Shown here piece by piece: positions 43,960 to 52,759 of a stretch of DNA of 64,000 nt. Under the pieces are notes generated by a model. It was not told the DNA's origin. It saw only the letters and a list, made by a program, of their open reading frames with translations, and searched no databases. Position numbers and translations under genes: made by a program. Each line of letters opens with the position of its first letter. The stretch's first letter is position 1. The DNA comes from Neoalteromonas facilis (GTDB taxonomy: Bacteria; Pseudomonadota; Gammaproteobacteria; Enterobacterales; Alteromonadaceae): NCBI RefSeq assembly GCF_002807665.1, contig NZ_PEAY01000005.1:1-64000 (forward strand), read 5' to 3'.

Positions 43960-44240
43960 ATTTTCAGTCTTTAACCCCCCTCCTATGGCGGTGAGGGTCG
44001 TTTGTCCAGCACTAAGCCCATATGGTGTCTATGCTAAATACTCACTCAGGTTATCTTTTTGAGCGGCTGACAACGTATTGAGCCCAATGACTCGAATTTA
44101 ATTCGCCCCAAAATATGCTTTACTCGTCCCTACTGATGTGCAGTCTGACACATAATTGTGCATTCTCAGAGTTGCTGAATATGATGAACATCTTATTTCT
44201 GAAACTAGTGTATCGATTAATATATGTCAGGTAATTACGC

Positions 44241-44957
44241 ATGATCCGTTGTGTTATCGTAGAAGACGAAGAAATGGCGATTGACCGATTGCATCGAGAG
44301 ATTAAAAAGCGACCGGGATGGGAAGTCGTCGCTATTTGTCAGGACTACAATCATGCGGAACAAACATTGTTCTCTGTAGAACCAGATGTATGTTTTATGG
44401 ACATCAGTATTATTGCCGGCAGTGGCATGGCGCTAGCGAAAAAATTACGCCATTCCCTGACCACTAAGTGGATATTTTCCACTGCTTATGACGAATATGC
44501 AATAGATGCTTTCGAAATCGATGCACTGGGTTATCTACTCAAACCTTATGAAAACTCTAAGCTCATACATTTATTGAAGAAGGCAGAGGCCCAGTTAGCT
44601 GACGCCGAAAATAGAGAGCAGTCACATTCTTCGTTTCTTGCAGTTAAGTCAATTGGTGAAGTATGCCTAGTAGACTTTCAGGACATTATGTGGATTAAGG
44701 GCGCATCAAATTACGTAGAGTTGCACTGTGAAAATAAAGTCCATCTGCATCGAGCAACCTTTTCAGCTATTGAGCAACGGCTACCGACAAAAAAATTTGT
44801 TCGAGTGCACCGATCGTCAATGGTCAATTTAGATTATGTGCAGAAAATTGGCAGTGAACTGGGACGTTACTCGCTGGTGATAATGAAAAATGGCGACGAA
44901 GTGCGGATAAGTCATGCACACAAAAGCGAATTGTTTCAGTTATTAAATATCGAGTGA
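44241..44957 (+). CDS. LytTR-family response regulator
   Basis: The 238-aa protein has a receiver domain (VEDEEMAID acidic pocket, phospho-acceptor Asp in VCFMDISI, Lys in YLLKPYE) and a C-terminal LytTR DNA-binding domain (VCLVDFQDIMWIKGASNYVEL, FVRVHRSSMVNLDYV). It precedes its sensor kinase by 4 bp. LytTR regulators bind direct repeats; the tandem repeats before the TonB receptor are candidate sites. Confidence 0.88.
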   Translation: MIRCVIVEDEEMAIDRLHREIKKRPGWEVVAICQDYNHAEQTLFSVEPDVCFMDISIIAGSGMALAKKLRHSLTTKWIFSTAYDEYAIDAFEIDALGYLLKPYENSKLIHLLKKAEAQLADAENREQSHSSFLAVKSIGEVCLVDFQDIMWIKGASNYVELHCENKVHLHRATFSAIEQRLPTKKFVRVHRSSMVNLDYVQKIGSELGRYSLVIMKNGDEVRISHAHKSELFQLLNIE

Positions 44958-44961
44958 CCCT

Positions 44962-46059
44962 ATGGTTAATTATCTTGTTTTCTCAAATATGCAACGTCGA
45001 CAGCTGTACTGGATGCTACAAGGTTTAGGGTGGCTTTGTTATGCGTTGATATTTGTCTGGGACAATATTTTCTTTAATTACCAAAGTAATACTCCATGCA
45101 TGACGACTATTATGGTCTTTACGCTATTTAGTATTAGTGGACTGATGTGTACTATCTTCATGCGTTACATATATAAGCGTCTTGATACATCTCATCGATA
45201 CCGTTTTCTGCTCATATGTTTTCTATTGACCCTTATTATTTCATTGTTGTGGACCGGCGCAAAAAATGCATTCATGTGGTATACATTGTTTCCTGCTCAT
45301 GCAGTTAAATGGGAAACTGGGGAATTACCTTTCTATGCTATCTTCTTTAATTATTCCAATTCGTTTTTCATTTTGCTGGTTTGGACAGCTGGTTATTTTA
45401 GTATCAAAACTCATTTTTACATGTTGGAGCAAACTAAAAGGCACGCAGCGATTGAAACCGACAGTCAGCGTTCAAAGTTCCAGTTGTTACGTTATCAACT
45501 CAATCCTCATTTCTTATTTAACTCTTTAAACGCGGCTTCAAATCTCGCATTGCGCGGTGATGGGGAGAAGACAAGTCAAGTTTTGGCTAGTTTAGCCAGT
45601 TTCTTACGTTTCACTTTGGATATTTCGACTGATGATAAGATGCCTTTGAAACAAGATTTTGCAGTAATGCAAAAATACCTTGAAGTAGAAAAGCTTCGTT
45701 TTGGCGAGCGTTTAGTCGTCAATTGGAATGTTAGTTACGATGCTGAATCGTGTTTGGTCCCTAGCTTTCTAATTCAGCCTCTAATCGAGAATGCAATTAA
45801 ACATGCAGTATCCAATAAGTTGAATCCCACTATTTTAAATATATCGGCTAGCGTAGTGCAGCAAAATTTGCAGATCCGTCTCGCAGACGATGGACTACTC
45901 ACATCATTACAATATATCAATGACAGTAGTGGCGTCGGAGTAGTGAATATTAGAAAGCGTCTCGCACTATATTATGGTGATAAGGCGTCACTCGACTTCG
46001 AGATCAATGATCCGCACGGCCTTATCTGCACAATAATCATTCCTATTGATGATCAATAA
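44962..46059 (+). CDS. LytS-like sensor histidine kinase
   Basis: The 365-aa protein has four N-terminal transmembrane helices and a cytoplasmic His_kinase domain: LRYQLNPHFLFNSLNAASNL contains the phospho-accepting His, followed by the N-box VPSFLIQPLIENAIKHAV and G-box DDGLL, with GVGVVNIRKRL. It phosphorylates the LytTR regulator encoded just upstream. An ATG eight codons downstream is an alternative start. No extracytoplasmic sensor domain is visible. Confidence 0.87.
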   Translation: MVNYLVFSNMQRRQLYWMLQGLGWLCYALIFVWDNIFFNYQSNTPCMTTIMVFTLFSISGLMCTIFMRYIYKRLDTSHRYRFLLICFLLTLIISLLWTGAKNAFMWYTLFPAHAVKWETGELPFYAIFFNYSNSFFILLVWTAGYFSIKTHFYMLEQTKRHAAIETDSQRSKFQLLRYQLNPHFLFNSLNAASNLALRGDGEKTSQVLASLASFLRFTLDISTDDKMPLKQDFAVMQKYLEVEKLRFGERLVVNWNVSYDAESCLVPSFLIQPLIENAIKHAVSNKLNPTILNISASVVQQNLQIRLADDGLLTSLQYINDSSGVGVVNIRKRLALYYGDKASLDFEINDPHGLICTIIIPIDDQ

Positions 46060-46232
46060 TTCGAAGGTTTGAAGGAAAATTGCAATAGTTGCAAGCACCG
46101 ATGTTTGTTTTCCTTGACGAACAATTCATCCCTTAAAATGTAAGATTCGAATCATTATATCCTGTTTGTAAATGCTTTTATTTAAGATAAGTCCATAGTC
46201 TAGAAATTCCTCCCTGGATCTTTAGACTTTGC

Positions 46233-46271
46233 GGCAGGTGTATTGTGTGTGGTACACCTGCCTTTTTTTTT
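46233..46271 (+). terminator. Strong rho-independent terminator
   Basis: GGCAGGTGTA and TACACCTGCC form a perfect 10-bp stem with a 10-base loop, followed by nine T residues. It closes the two-component operon. The remaining roughly 190 bp before the next gene hold only a probable promoter region. Confidence 0.9.
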
Positions 46272-46458
46272 GCTTTAACAAAGTTTAAGCCTGAACTGTA
46301 TTAATCGGTCAGTTCTTTGCACAAATATCGTTTGCAGACATTCCTTATCGCATGAAAAGAGACGTTTACATACTGGTATGCTGCATTGGTCACACAGATT
46401 CTAAATGCCACTCTAGCACCTCTACAATCGATGTCACCTAATAAAAGGGGTATCGACT

Positions 46459-46779
46459 ATGAAGGCATTAATTAAACCAACACTAATAGGAATATCAATG
46501 GCAGCAAGCGTCGTAAGCGCACCTGCTTGGGCTGAAATGGATAAACAGAGCGAAAAGGTAGCTGTCAGGCTATGTGAAAACATAAAATATAGTTCGAAAT
46601 TTGAATTGCGCAGGATACTTAAGAGATACAGACTCAGCGTCAGAACGATTAATGAAAAACTAGTTTGCAATGGTTTGACGCCAATTGAATTTGCGAGCCT
46701 GAATAGCAACAATGAAACACTAGCCCTGCTGAACAAAGATAAAACTAATTCTAGCCTTGCAATGGTAAAGAAGCAGTAA
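46459..46779 (+). CDS. DUF3718-family exported protein
   Basis: The 106-aa protein has a signal peptide (ending APAWA) and the DUF3718 pattern VAVRLCENIKYSSKFELRRI ... VCNGLTPIEFA with two Cys that may pair. This family is typical of Alteromonadales and has no known function. AAGGGG precedes the ATG. Confidence 0.8.
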   Translation: MKALIKPTLIGISMAASVVSAPAWAEMDKQSEKVAVRLCENIKYSSKFELRRILKRYRLSVRTINEKLVCNGLTPIEFASLNSNNETLALLNKDKTNSSLAMVKKQ

Positions 46780-47036
46780 ACAGACGAATGGTGGGTGGTG
46801 ACCATAGCTAAAAATGAGCGAGGTCACCAGTCTATTTATAGTATTTTGGCTTCAACGACACATTACATGAAAGCCATACAGAATGAGTTGGACATGAGGT
46901 TTTGCCTTTTTGACAGATCTGTCTAAGTTAGAACTGCCTCTGGATCGGCCGACATTTTCCAATCTTAATGAAGCTCGACTTAAATCTCTAGCCTTGAACG
47001 CGACTTGTAAGGAGCGGATTTTAAAAGGATAGCTAC

Positions 47037-48368
47037 ATGCTTAATAAGCTAAAAAAAATGGCTTGGATAACGACTTGCCTATTCGTGCATAGTGCTAACG
47101 CTTTCTCACAAATTTCAGGTCTTGATGAGATATATGCCGCATATTCCAATCACGATTTATTCGAAGGGCAGGTACTTGTCGCGCAAAATAATCAAATCCT
47201 TTTTACCAATTCAAGGATCCAAGATACTCCTGCCGTGTTTGAAATAGGCTCTCTTGCCAAGCAATTTACTGCTGTTCTGATATTAAAGTTAAAAAATAAA
47301 CAAAAGTTGTCACTTTCAGATACCGTTGAAATGCATGTAAAAGATTTTAAAAACACAGCGGTTGGAAAAGTCACAATAGAACAGTTGCTCAAGCATGAAA
47401 GTGGTTTACCAAGAGATTTCGTTTCTATTGATGAACGAAAGTGCTTTCAAAGCATGAACTCGGAAACGCGTGGCCGACTCCTTTCAGTACTAGAGGTTAG
47501 CGACTCAACAAGGCGTAATTATTCAAACGCTGGGTATGCGTTACTCGCTCATATGATTGAAATAATAACAAAAAGGCGTTTTCAGGAAGTCATGCGTACT
47601 GAACTTTTAAAACCTGCAAAACTTGAATATACCGGAGTGTTAACTCCTCAAAAGCCTGCTGGGTACCATAATGCCCATATCCAACTGCACAATAAAATAC
47701 TTTTACAACCATATCAGCAACAAGCATATGCGATAGGCCACGGAGCTATGTATTCGTCTGTGAATGACCTCTATCATTGGATTCAACAATTGCTGCGCTT
47801 CGAGGTCGTACCTAAGGACGACATCGAATATATGATGAGCCATAATATTGGCCTTTTTAAGTACACTTATGATTGGCCTCAAAATAAAGGTGAAAAAGGC
47901 CAAGCATTTACGCACAGTGGCAGCAATGAAGCGTTTGCGGCCAATTTATCTGTATATCTTAATCATGACTTAGTTGTTATATCTCTTGCGAATCAACAGC
48001 CGGCTGAAATCAATTCTCTATACAATCAACTTGCGAATCACGTATTGGGCATGACCGAATCATTGCCTTATGAAAATTTTCAAATGAATCTCTACAAGAT
48101 ACTTTTTGAAGAAGGAAAGGCTGCCGCAAAAGAACATTTCAAAAGAGCCGAGAACGCTCAAAGGTGGGATATCCCAAGTCCAGGGGAAATAAACAAAATG
48201 GGTTACTTATATTTGCAAAACGACTTCTACCAATCCGCTGTTGATATTTTTCAATTCTTAGTAGAAATTTATCCACAATATAAAAATGGCGAAGATAGTT
48301 TAAAGGAAGCGTTAGCAATCAAGCAAAAAGGCCCAGCGAAAACTCATCCATACATTTCAAGAAAGTAA
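47037..48368 (+). CDS. Periplasmic serine hydrolase (beta-lactamase class C/AmpH-like)
   Basis: The 443-aa protein has a signal peptide (cut near ANAFS), the SxxK motif in FEIGSLAKQFTA and the YxN motif in NYSNAGYAL; HSGSNEAF fits the third motif (HxG). The C-terminal 110 residues are helical and may be TPR-like (YLQNDFYQSAVDIFQFLVE). It likely hydrolyses peptides or esters; resistance function cannot be inferred. Confidence 0.82.
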   Translation: MLNKLKKMAWITTCLFVHSANAFSQISGLDEIYAAYSNHDLFEGQVLVAQNNQILFTNSRIQDTPAVFEIGSLAKQFTAVLILKLKNKQKLSLSDTVEMHVKDFKNTAVGKVTIEQLLKHESGLPRDFVSIDERKCFQSMNSETRGRLLSVLEVSDSTRRNYSNAGYALLAHMIEIITKRRFQEVMRTELLKPAKLEYTGVLTPQKPAGYHNAHIQLHNKILLQPYQQQAYAIGHGAMYSSVNDLYHWIQQLLRFEVVPKDDIEYMMSHNIGLFKYTYDWPQNKGEKGQAFTHSGSNEAFAANLSVYLNHDLVVISLANQQPAEINSLYNQLANHVLGMTESLPYENFQMNLYKILFEEGKAAAKEHFKRAENAQRWDIPSPGEINKMGYLYLQNDFYQSAVDIFQFLVEIYPQYKNGEDSLKEALAIKQKGPAKTHPYISRK

Positions 48369-48720
48369 TTTGTTTTTGCGAGTTTTAATAAGCTTCACAT
48401 CATAGTTATCATTCTTCCCAATAGCTTAAAATGATCTCAAGATAAATCTTTGGATCTGAGGGAGCTTCTATAAATTCACGGCCGCCAGCGACTGCTATCT
48501 TAAACTAGCGGTTTAAAAGGTAAAAAACTGGCAGGTAACTATATGGCAAGTTCAAATTGCATGAACGAGAATTCTACTACTCAAAATGTCAATGACCGCT
48601 GCACATATGAAGTAATTGTTTAGAGGCTATTCCTGCTTCTACATATGCGTAATAATGCTTTTGATATGCTTTCTTTTTGGAATGCCCAAATACTTTGCTA
48701 GTATTTTCTAATGAACTGTA
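48369..48720. other. Gap at the left side of the integrative element
   Basis: About 350 bp with no convincing gene, tRNA or clear repeat. A left attachment site would be expected hereabouts, because the host-like genes end and the integrase module begins on the opposite strand, but I cannot pick one without a repeat search. Confidence 0.4.
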
Positions 48721-48846
48721 ATGAGTATTCTTATGACTGAAGGAACGTTCGTTTTTTTGGTTTTGATGGGCTTTTTGACCTTGATGTTCTCTGGTGCGGC
48801 GCTATATGCCCACTTTAAAATTAAACTTAAACCCAGAAAAAAATAA
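48721..48846 (+). CDS. Possible small membrane peptide (37-41 aa)
   Basis: The frame codes one hydrophobic helix (FVFLVLMGFLTLMFSGAAL) followed by a basic tail KIKLKPRKK. Two in-frame ATGs, at 48721 and 48733, lack a good ribosome-binding site. It converges with the KfrA-like gene. Tentative. Confidence 0.35.
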   Translation: MSILMTEGTFVFLVLMGFLTLMFSGAALYAHFKIKLKPRKK

Positions 48847-48854
48847 TCACAATT

Positions 48855-49421
48855 CTATTTCTGTGCATTCGTTTTTGTCTGCGGTTTACTATCAATTGCT
48901 GAAAAGACCGAAAGGCGGCCCTTCAATTCTGCATTCTCCACTAATAACTTGGCATTTTGCTCTGCTAGCACCCGTAACTCATTTTGAAGTTCGTCCACAT
49001 CTTGCTCTAGCGCATTGATAGATTTGTCAGCATCTAATTCAGCTTCCGTGTATTTCTCTATTTTGTCGCGATAAGACTTTTCAATCGCCAAAGCGCGCTT
49101 TTCTTGAATAGCCTGACTATGCATGTACGCTTCAATAGTGAGTTGCTCAATTGCGTCTGTCACTCTTTCCATCAAGTGTGATGCATTCTTTGCATAATCA
49201 TCTGGAAGTGAATCAAAAGTCAGTTCTTGTGTTTTAGTTGGCAGTAACTGTTGATGGCGCTTCGAGTCAAATGTTTCCCAAACAGATTTGATCCTTAATA
49301 GACCACCTCTATAGCCTAAATGCGCCCTGATAGCACCGGGATTTGGTCGCTTACCAATCGCCTCTAGTTCCATACCCGCTTGGATAATAGACTTTTCAGA
49401 CACTTCTGCGTGGCGAGCCAT
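48855..49421 (-). CDS. KfrA-like DNA-binding coiled-coil protein
   Basis: The 188-aa protein has an N-terminal DNA-binding region (SEKSIIQAGMELEAIGKRPNPGAIRAHLG split as helix-turn-helix) as in KfrA proteins of plasmids, and a coiled coil from about residue 110 (ALEQDVDELQNEL). KfrA proteins bind DNA and help segregation or regulation. It lies last in the minus-strand integrase module. Confidence 0.72.
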   Translation of the reverse strand: MARHAEVSEKSIIQAGMELEAIGKRPNPGAIRAHLGYRGGLLRIKSVWETFDSKRHQQLLPTKTQELTFDSLPDDYAKNASHLMERVTDAIEQLTIEAYMHSQAIQEKRALAIEKSYRDKIEKYTEAELDADKSINALEQDVDELQNELRVLAEQNAKLLVENAELKGRLSVFSAIDSKPQTKTNAQK

Positions 49422-49476
49422 AGGTTAATTCCTTTAATTTAATTAATTTGTTGCCTAAAAATAGATAACCGCTTTC

Positions 49477-50325
49477 TTACCGTTGCAATACTAACGTTTG
49501 AGAAAGATGTTGTGCAGACTGAGTGAAAGGTCTCGTGCATAAACGACTTTTCAAATGACTATCTCCAAGCATTACTGCCAATGTTCTAGCCTCTTGCGGA
49601 TTTGTTTTCTCTAGCTCGACCAAGGCAGGGGCACAAATACGCATGGTTAACTCTCTGCAGGATAATAAGAAGCCCAAACTTGCTAGTCGTGCATCGTGTG
49701 TAAACATAAGGCATTTACCTATGTCATACAGCAAGCCAACGGCAATTGCGATATCGCCGCTGATACAAATCATATGCCGGCTATCTAATAATGATTGAGC
49801 TAGAGTTACTATGTCAGAGAGCAAACTCTTCGCATTATTATCATTTAAACAAACATCTGTTGGGCATTTTAAAAGTTTAATCCCCACATCTTCTGACAAT
49901 ACAATGCCAATTACGAATCGCTTTAGAGATTCGCACCTAATCAATGACAACAGCGTGACCATTTTAATGAGTGAATGCTGATCTCTACAAACTCGCATAG
50001 GCAGTTGCTGGATATCATTAAAACCACTTTGTTTCGAAGACACTGATTGAATGTACTTGCAGCATAGAAATGAACCTTTTAACCCTCGCTCAAATCTAGC
50101 TTCAATATGTACTAATGAGTTAGGAGATAATTTACCGTGAATACAAGACGCATCTCTGCAATATACAACTTGAGAGCCTGTTAAATCATCAATTTGCATT
50201 CTTGCGTAGGCATTTCCCTGCCTATCAAGCTTGGTCACAAAACTTGTTAAAAAATAAACACCTTTAAATCGACTCATCAACCCAATGCTTTTGAGAGGGG
50301 CATATTTGATTTGCTTAGTTATCAT
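49477..50325 (-). CDS. OB-fold protein with degenerate HD-like domain
   Basis: The N-terminal third (FKGVYFLTSFVTKLDRQGNA, then ARMQIDDLTGSQVVYC) fits an OB-fold of the YhaM/TraI type. The rest resembles an HD phosphohydrolase domain, but the key HD is YD in GLLYDIGKCLMF, so catalysis is doubtful. It overlaps the integrase stop by 11 bp and belongs to the mobility operon. It might bind single-stranded DNA or RNA. Its name in databases cannot be checked here. Confidence 0.55.
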   Translation of the reverse strand: MITKQIKYAPLKSIGLMSRFKGVYFLTSFVTKLDRQGNAYARMQIDDLTGSQVVYCRDASCIHGKLSPNSLVHIEARFERGLKGSFLCCKYIQSVSSKQSGFNDIQQLPMRVCRDQHSLIKMVTLLSLIRCESLKRFVIGIVLSEDVGIKLLKCPTDVCLNDNNAKSLLSDIVTLAQSLLDSRHMICISGDIAIAVGLLYDIGKCLMFTHDARLASLGFLLSCRELTMRICAPALVELEKTNPQEARTLAVMLGDSHLKSRLCTRPFTQSAQHLSQTLVLQR

Positions 50326-51496
50326 CGCCAGTATTTCCTAATACACGAGAAAACAATACGTTGGCTGCGGAGCCATCTTTTCTGGTTAAATTGGGTACGT
50401 AGCGCGAATACACTCGAAATAGCATCTCTGTATTGGTGTGACCCATTTGCTTCGCTATCCACTCTGGAGACTCGCCAGCCGCCAACCACAGCGTCGCCGC
50501 AGTGTGCCTCATCTGATAAGGATTGCGTTTTGGAATACCTAGACTGCGCAATAACGGATACCAGACTCTCTTAGTGACGGCATTGTGATCTAATGGCTTT
50601 CCTGCTTTGTTGACAAAAACAAACTGATACTGACCTGTCCTGGACTTCATTGATATGAAAGCGTTATATACAGCTTCGCTCATATCAATCTCGCGTTGAC
50701 TGGAGTCTGTTTTAGTGTATCCAATTTGACCTTGAACGATGGTCTGGCGAATCAAAATCTGTTTTTTGGCCAAATCAACAAACTTCCACTGCAGACCATC
50801 TATTTCACTTGTTCTCATTCCCGTAAAAAAGCGGATGAGGAAGTATTCGTAGAAATCAGACCGACATACAGTTAGGACTTTGTTAATTTCGTCTGGGGTA
50901 AATGGACTTATGTCAGATTTTGGGACTTTTAAAGGTTTGATTTGGCGATGAGGGTTCTTAAAGTTGAACCTTTCTGCCGCCTCGGCAAATATAGCTTTTG
51001 CAATTTTCATATGACGGTTTATATGAGAAGGCGATAGAGAACTACCATCCTTCTTTTTAATGCCACATAAATGTTGCCTGAAATCGAGCAATTGCTCTTT
51101 AGATATTTCGTTTATCGGTAATCCTCTGAAGTAAACCGATAACCGGCCAAACACTATATTAGAAACGGTTGAAGTATAAGTATTGCTCCATTGAACACAT
51201 TGCTCTTCGAACCATTTATTTGCAAAGCGGTCGAAACTAGGCACTTCAATGATATCTCTGGCGATTACTTTTGCCGTGCGCTCGAGCTTCTTAAGTTGCT
51301 TACTATAAGGGAAGGTCGTCGCATAATCGAATTGCCCAAGTAAAATCTCTGCTTGGATTTTATCAAGTAACGCTTGTAAGCGTTTTCTATTTGCTGGCGT
51401 ATCTGTTAGGTCAGTTTGTTCTCGACAGCGCAAATTCCTGAAACGAAAGTCCAAGTACAGCTTACCGGTCTCTTTTCTGACGTTTATGCTAGGCAT
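50315..51496 (-). CDS. int: Tyrosine-type site-specific integrase
   Basis: The 393-aa protein has an arm-binding N-terminus (MPSINVRKETGKLYLDFRF), a core-binding domain and the catalytic domain with Arg in TGMRTSEIDGL, HxxR as QMRHTAATLW, MGHTNTEM and a Tyr in RVYSRYVP. I placed the start at MPSINV because the upstream in-frame residues are unlike the family and overlap the preceding gene. It follows an excisionase-like gene (8-bp overlap). It should move the 48.8-64+ kb element. Confidence 0.87.
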   Translation of the reverse strand: MPSINVRKETGKLYLDFRFRNLRCREQTDLTDTPANRKRLQALLDKIQAEILLGQFDYATTFPYSKQLKKLERTAKVIARDIIEVPSFDRFANKWFEEQCVQWSNTYTSTVSNIVFGRLSVYFRGLPINEISKEQLLDFRQHLCGIKKKDGSSLSPSHINRHMKIAKAIFAEAAERFNFKNPHRQIKPLKVPKSDISPFTPDEINKVLTVCRSDFYEYFLIRFFTGMRTSEIDGLQWKFVDLAKKQILIRQTIVQGQIGYTKTDSSQREIDMSEAVYNAFISMKSRTGQYQFVFVNKAGKPLDHNAVTKRVWYPLLRSLGIPKRNPYQMRHTAATLWLAAGESPEWIAKQMGHTNTEMLFRVYSRYVPNLTRKDGSAANVLFSRVLGNTGDDN

Positions 51497-51728
51497 GCCC
51501 GACTCCACCGTTGGCCATTGGGATTGCCATCGCCTGCTTTGAAAACTTGCACATATCACGCTTGATCGCATCCCAGTCATATAGAATTTTCCGGCCGCCA
51601 AATGGACGAATGTAGTGAATACCTTCAATCAAAACTGAATCCTTTAACTGCTCGCGAATGGTGCGACAGTCGTACTTGATCATATTTGACAGTTCTGCTG
51701 TCGTTAAGAAATTTGACGTTAATTGCAT
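51489..51728 (-). CDS. Excisionase/AlpA-like helix-turn-helix protein
   Basis: The 79-aa protein has the short winged-helix pattern of phage excisionases and AlpA-like proteins (FLTTAELSNMIKYDCRTIREQL, then GGRKILYDWDAI, written here in two pieces). It lies at the head of the mobility operon and overlaps the integrase start. It likely controls excision or int expression. Confidence 0.7.
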   Translation of the reverse strand: MQLTSNFLTTAELSNMIKYDCRTIREQLKDSVLIEGIHYIRPFGGRKILYDWDAIKRDMCKFSKQAMAIPMANGGVGHA

Positions 51729-51790
51729 CGCATTTACCTCTGCTAAGTGATATTGTAAACAGCAAATAGATATTCAAAAATTCAATTTGC

Positions 51791-51860
51791 CATCCTGAAT
51801 AACATTATGCATCGCAAAATGCATCTGTCAATGGCTTTTTGCTATTCTGGATGACATTAA
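51791..51860. promoter_or_regulatory. Operator-like repeats between the excisionase and Xre genes
   Basis: CATCCTGAATA and TATTCTGGATG form an inverted repeat with one mismatch; each also begins a direct repeat CTGAATAACATTATG/CTGGATGACATTAAG. Between them ATGCATC occurs twice 12 bp apart. The divergent promoters of the mobility operon and the Xre cassette lie here, so these are likely repressor sites. Confidence 0.5.
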
Positions 51861-51882
51861 GTCATTTACGAGGTTAAACGGT

Positions 51883-52086
51883 GTGATTAGGTGTCATTTA
51901 GCTCGCTTAATGGGCGAAAAAAAGATGAAGATCATGGATGTGGCTAGAGAAACTGGCTTAAATCGGAATACAGTCACCTTGCTCTACAAAGAGACAGCCC
52001 AGCGGATAGAGCTGGATGCAATCGATAGATTATGCACATTATTTGATTGTGAAATATCTGACTTACTAGAGAAGGTTAAAGATTAA
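51883..52086 (+). CDS. Xre-family (Cro/CI-like) repressor
   Basis: The 67-aa protein is a single helix-turn-helix (MKIMDVARETGLNRNTVTLLY, written to the motif only as ARETGLNRNTVT) followed by LCTLFDCEISDLL, the small YozG-like repressor form. It starts with GTG behind GAGG. It lies 60 bp before the methyltransferase and likely controls that cassette and perhaps the divergent mobility genes. Confidence 0.8.
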   Translation: MIRCHLARLMGEKKMKIMDVARETGLNRNTVTLLYKETAQRIELDAIDRLCTLFDCEISDLLEKVKD

Positions 52087-52146
52087 GCCAGTCAAAGATG
52101 TTTTGCTCAAAGCTGGTTCACTTAAACGTAAAAATACAGTGTTAGA

Positions 52147-52758
52147 ATGCAATCTATAGACATATATTCTGCACTTGCAGATTCATTTGCTCAGCAATAT
52201 GAGTTAGTTAGCTTTGAATCTGTTCACAAAGATTGGTTGCACTTAATACCTGCAGTAGGTATTGCATTGGATGTTGGGGCTGGCTCTGGCAGAGATGCAG
52301 CATATTTGGTGAAGCAGGGGTTAAAGGTGGTTGCCGTTGAGCCCGCCAAGAAATTGAGACACCTAGCGCAAAAGCTCCATCAAGGACAAGATATCCAATG
52401 GATGGATGATAGATTACCAGACTTGAAGTCCGTAAGAGAGCTTTCGTTTAATTTTGACATCATATTGCTTAGTGCTGTTTGGATGCATTTAAGACAAGAT
52501 GAACGCGACATAGCACTGAAAAGCCTTAATGAGCTGCTTGATTCAAATGGCTTGATAGTTATCACTTTGCGTCATGGCAGTTCTCCCGATGAGAGAGTAA
52601 TGTACCCCGTATCAAGAATCGAAATCTTTGAAATTATTGAGAGACTAAACTTACCCCTTTGTGAATTGACCTTTGAGACAAGTACAAGTGATGCCCTTGG
52701 TAGAGATAATGTTAAATGGGAAACCGTTGTATTAAAGAGAAATTGCATGGATTGCTAG
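52147..52758 (+). CDS. Class I SAM-dependent methyltransferase
   Basis: The 203-aa protein has motif I ALDVGAGSGRDAAYL, the acidic VVAVEPAK loop, and post-motifs IILLSAVWMHL and NGLIVITLRHG. This is a Rossmann methyltransferase of the UbiE/small-molecule or protein type, without a DNA-methylase catalytic DPPY/NPPF or PC motif. The HNH gene starts one base after its stop, so the two are coupled. Substrate unknown. Confidence 0.82.
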   Translation: MQSIDIYSALADSFAQQYELVSFESVHKDWLHLIPAVGIALDVGAGSGRDAAYLVKQGLKVVAVEPAKKLRHLAQKLHQGQDIQWMDDRLPDLKSVRELSFNFDIILLSAVWMHLRQDERDIALKSLNELLDSNGLIVITLRHGSSPDERVMYPVSRIEIFEIIERLNLPLCELTFETSTSDALGRDNVKWETVVLKRNCMDC

Positions 52759-52759
52759 A

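Noticed and set aside
48589-48806. Open minus-strand stretch of about 70 codons (SKVFGHSKKKAYQKHYYAY) resembling an integrase tail
   Set aside because: It lacks any start codon between its stops and faces the small plus-strand frame. Likely chance.
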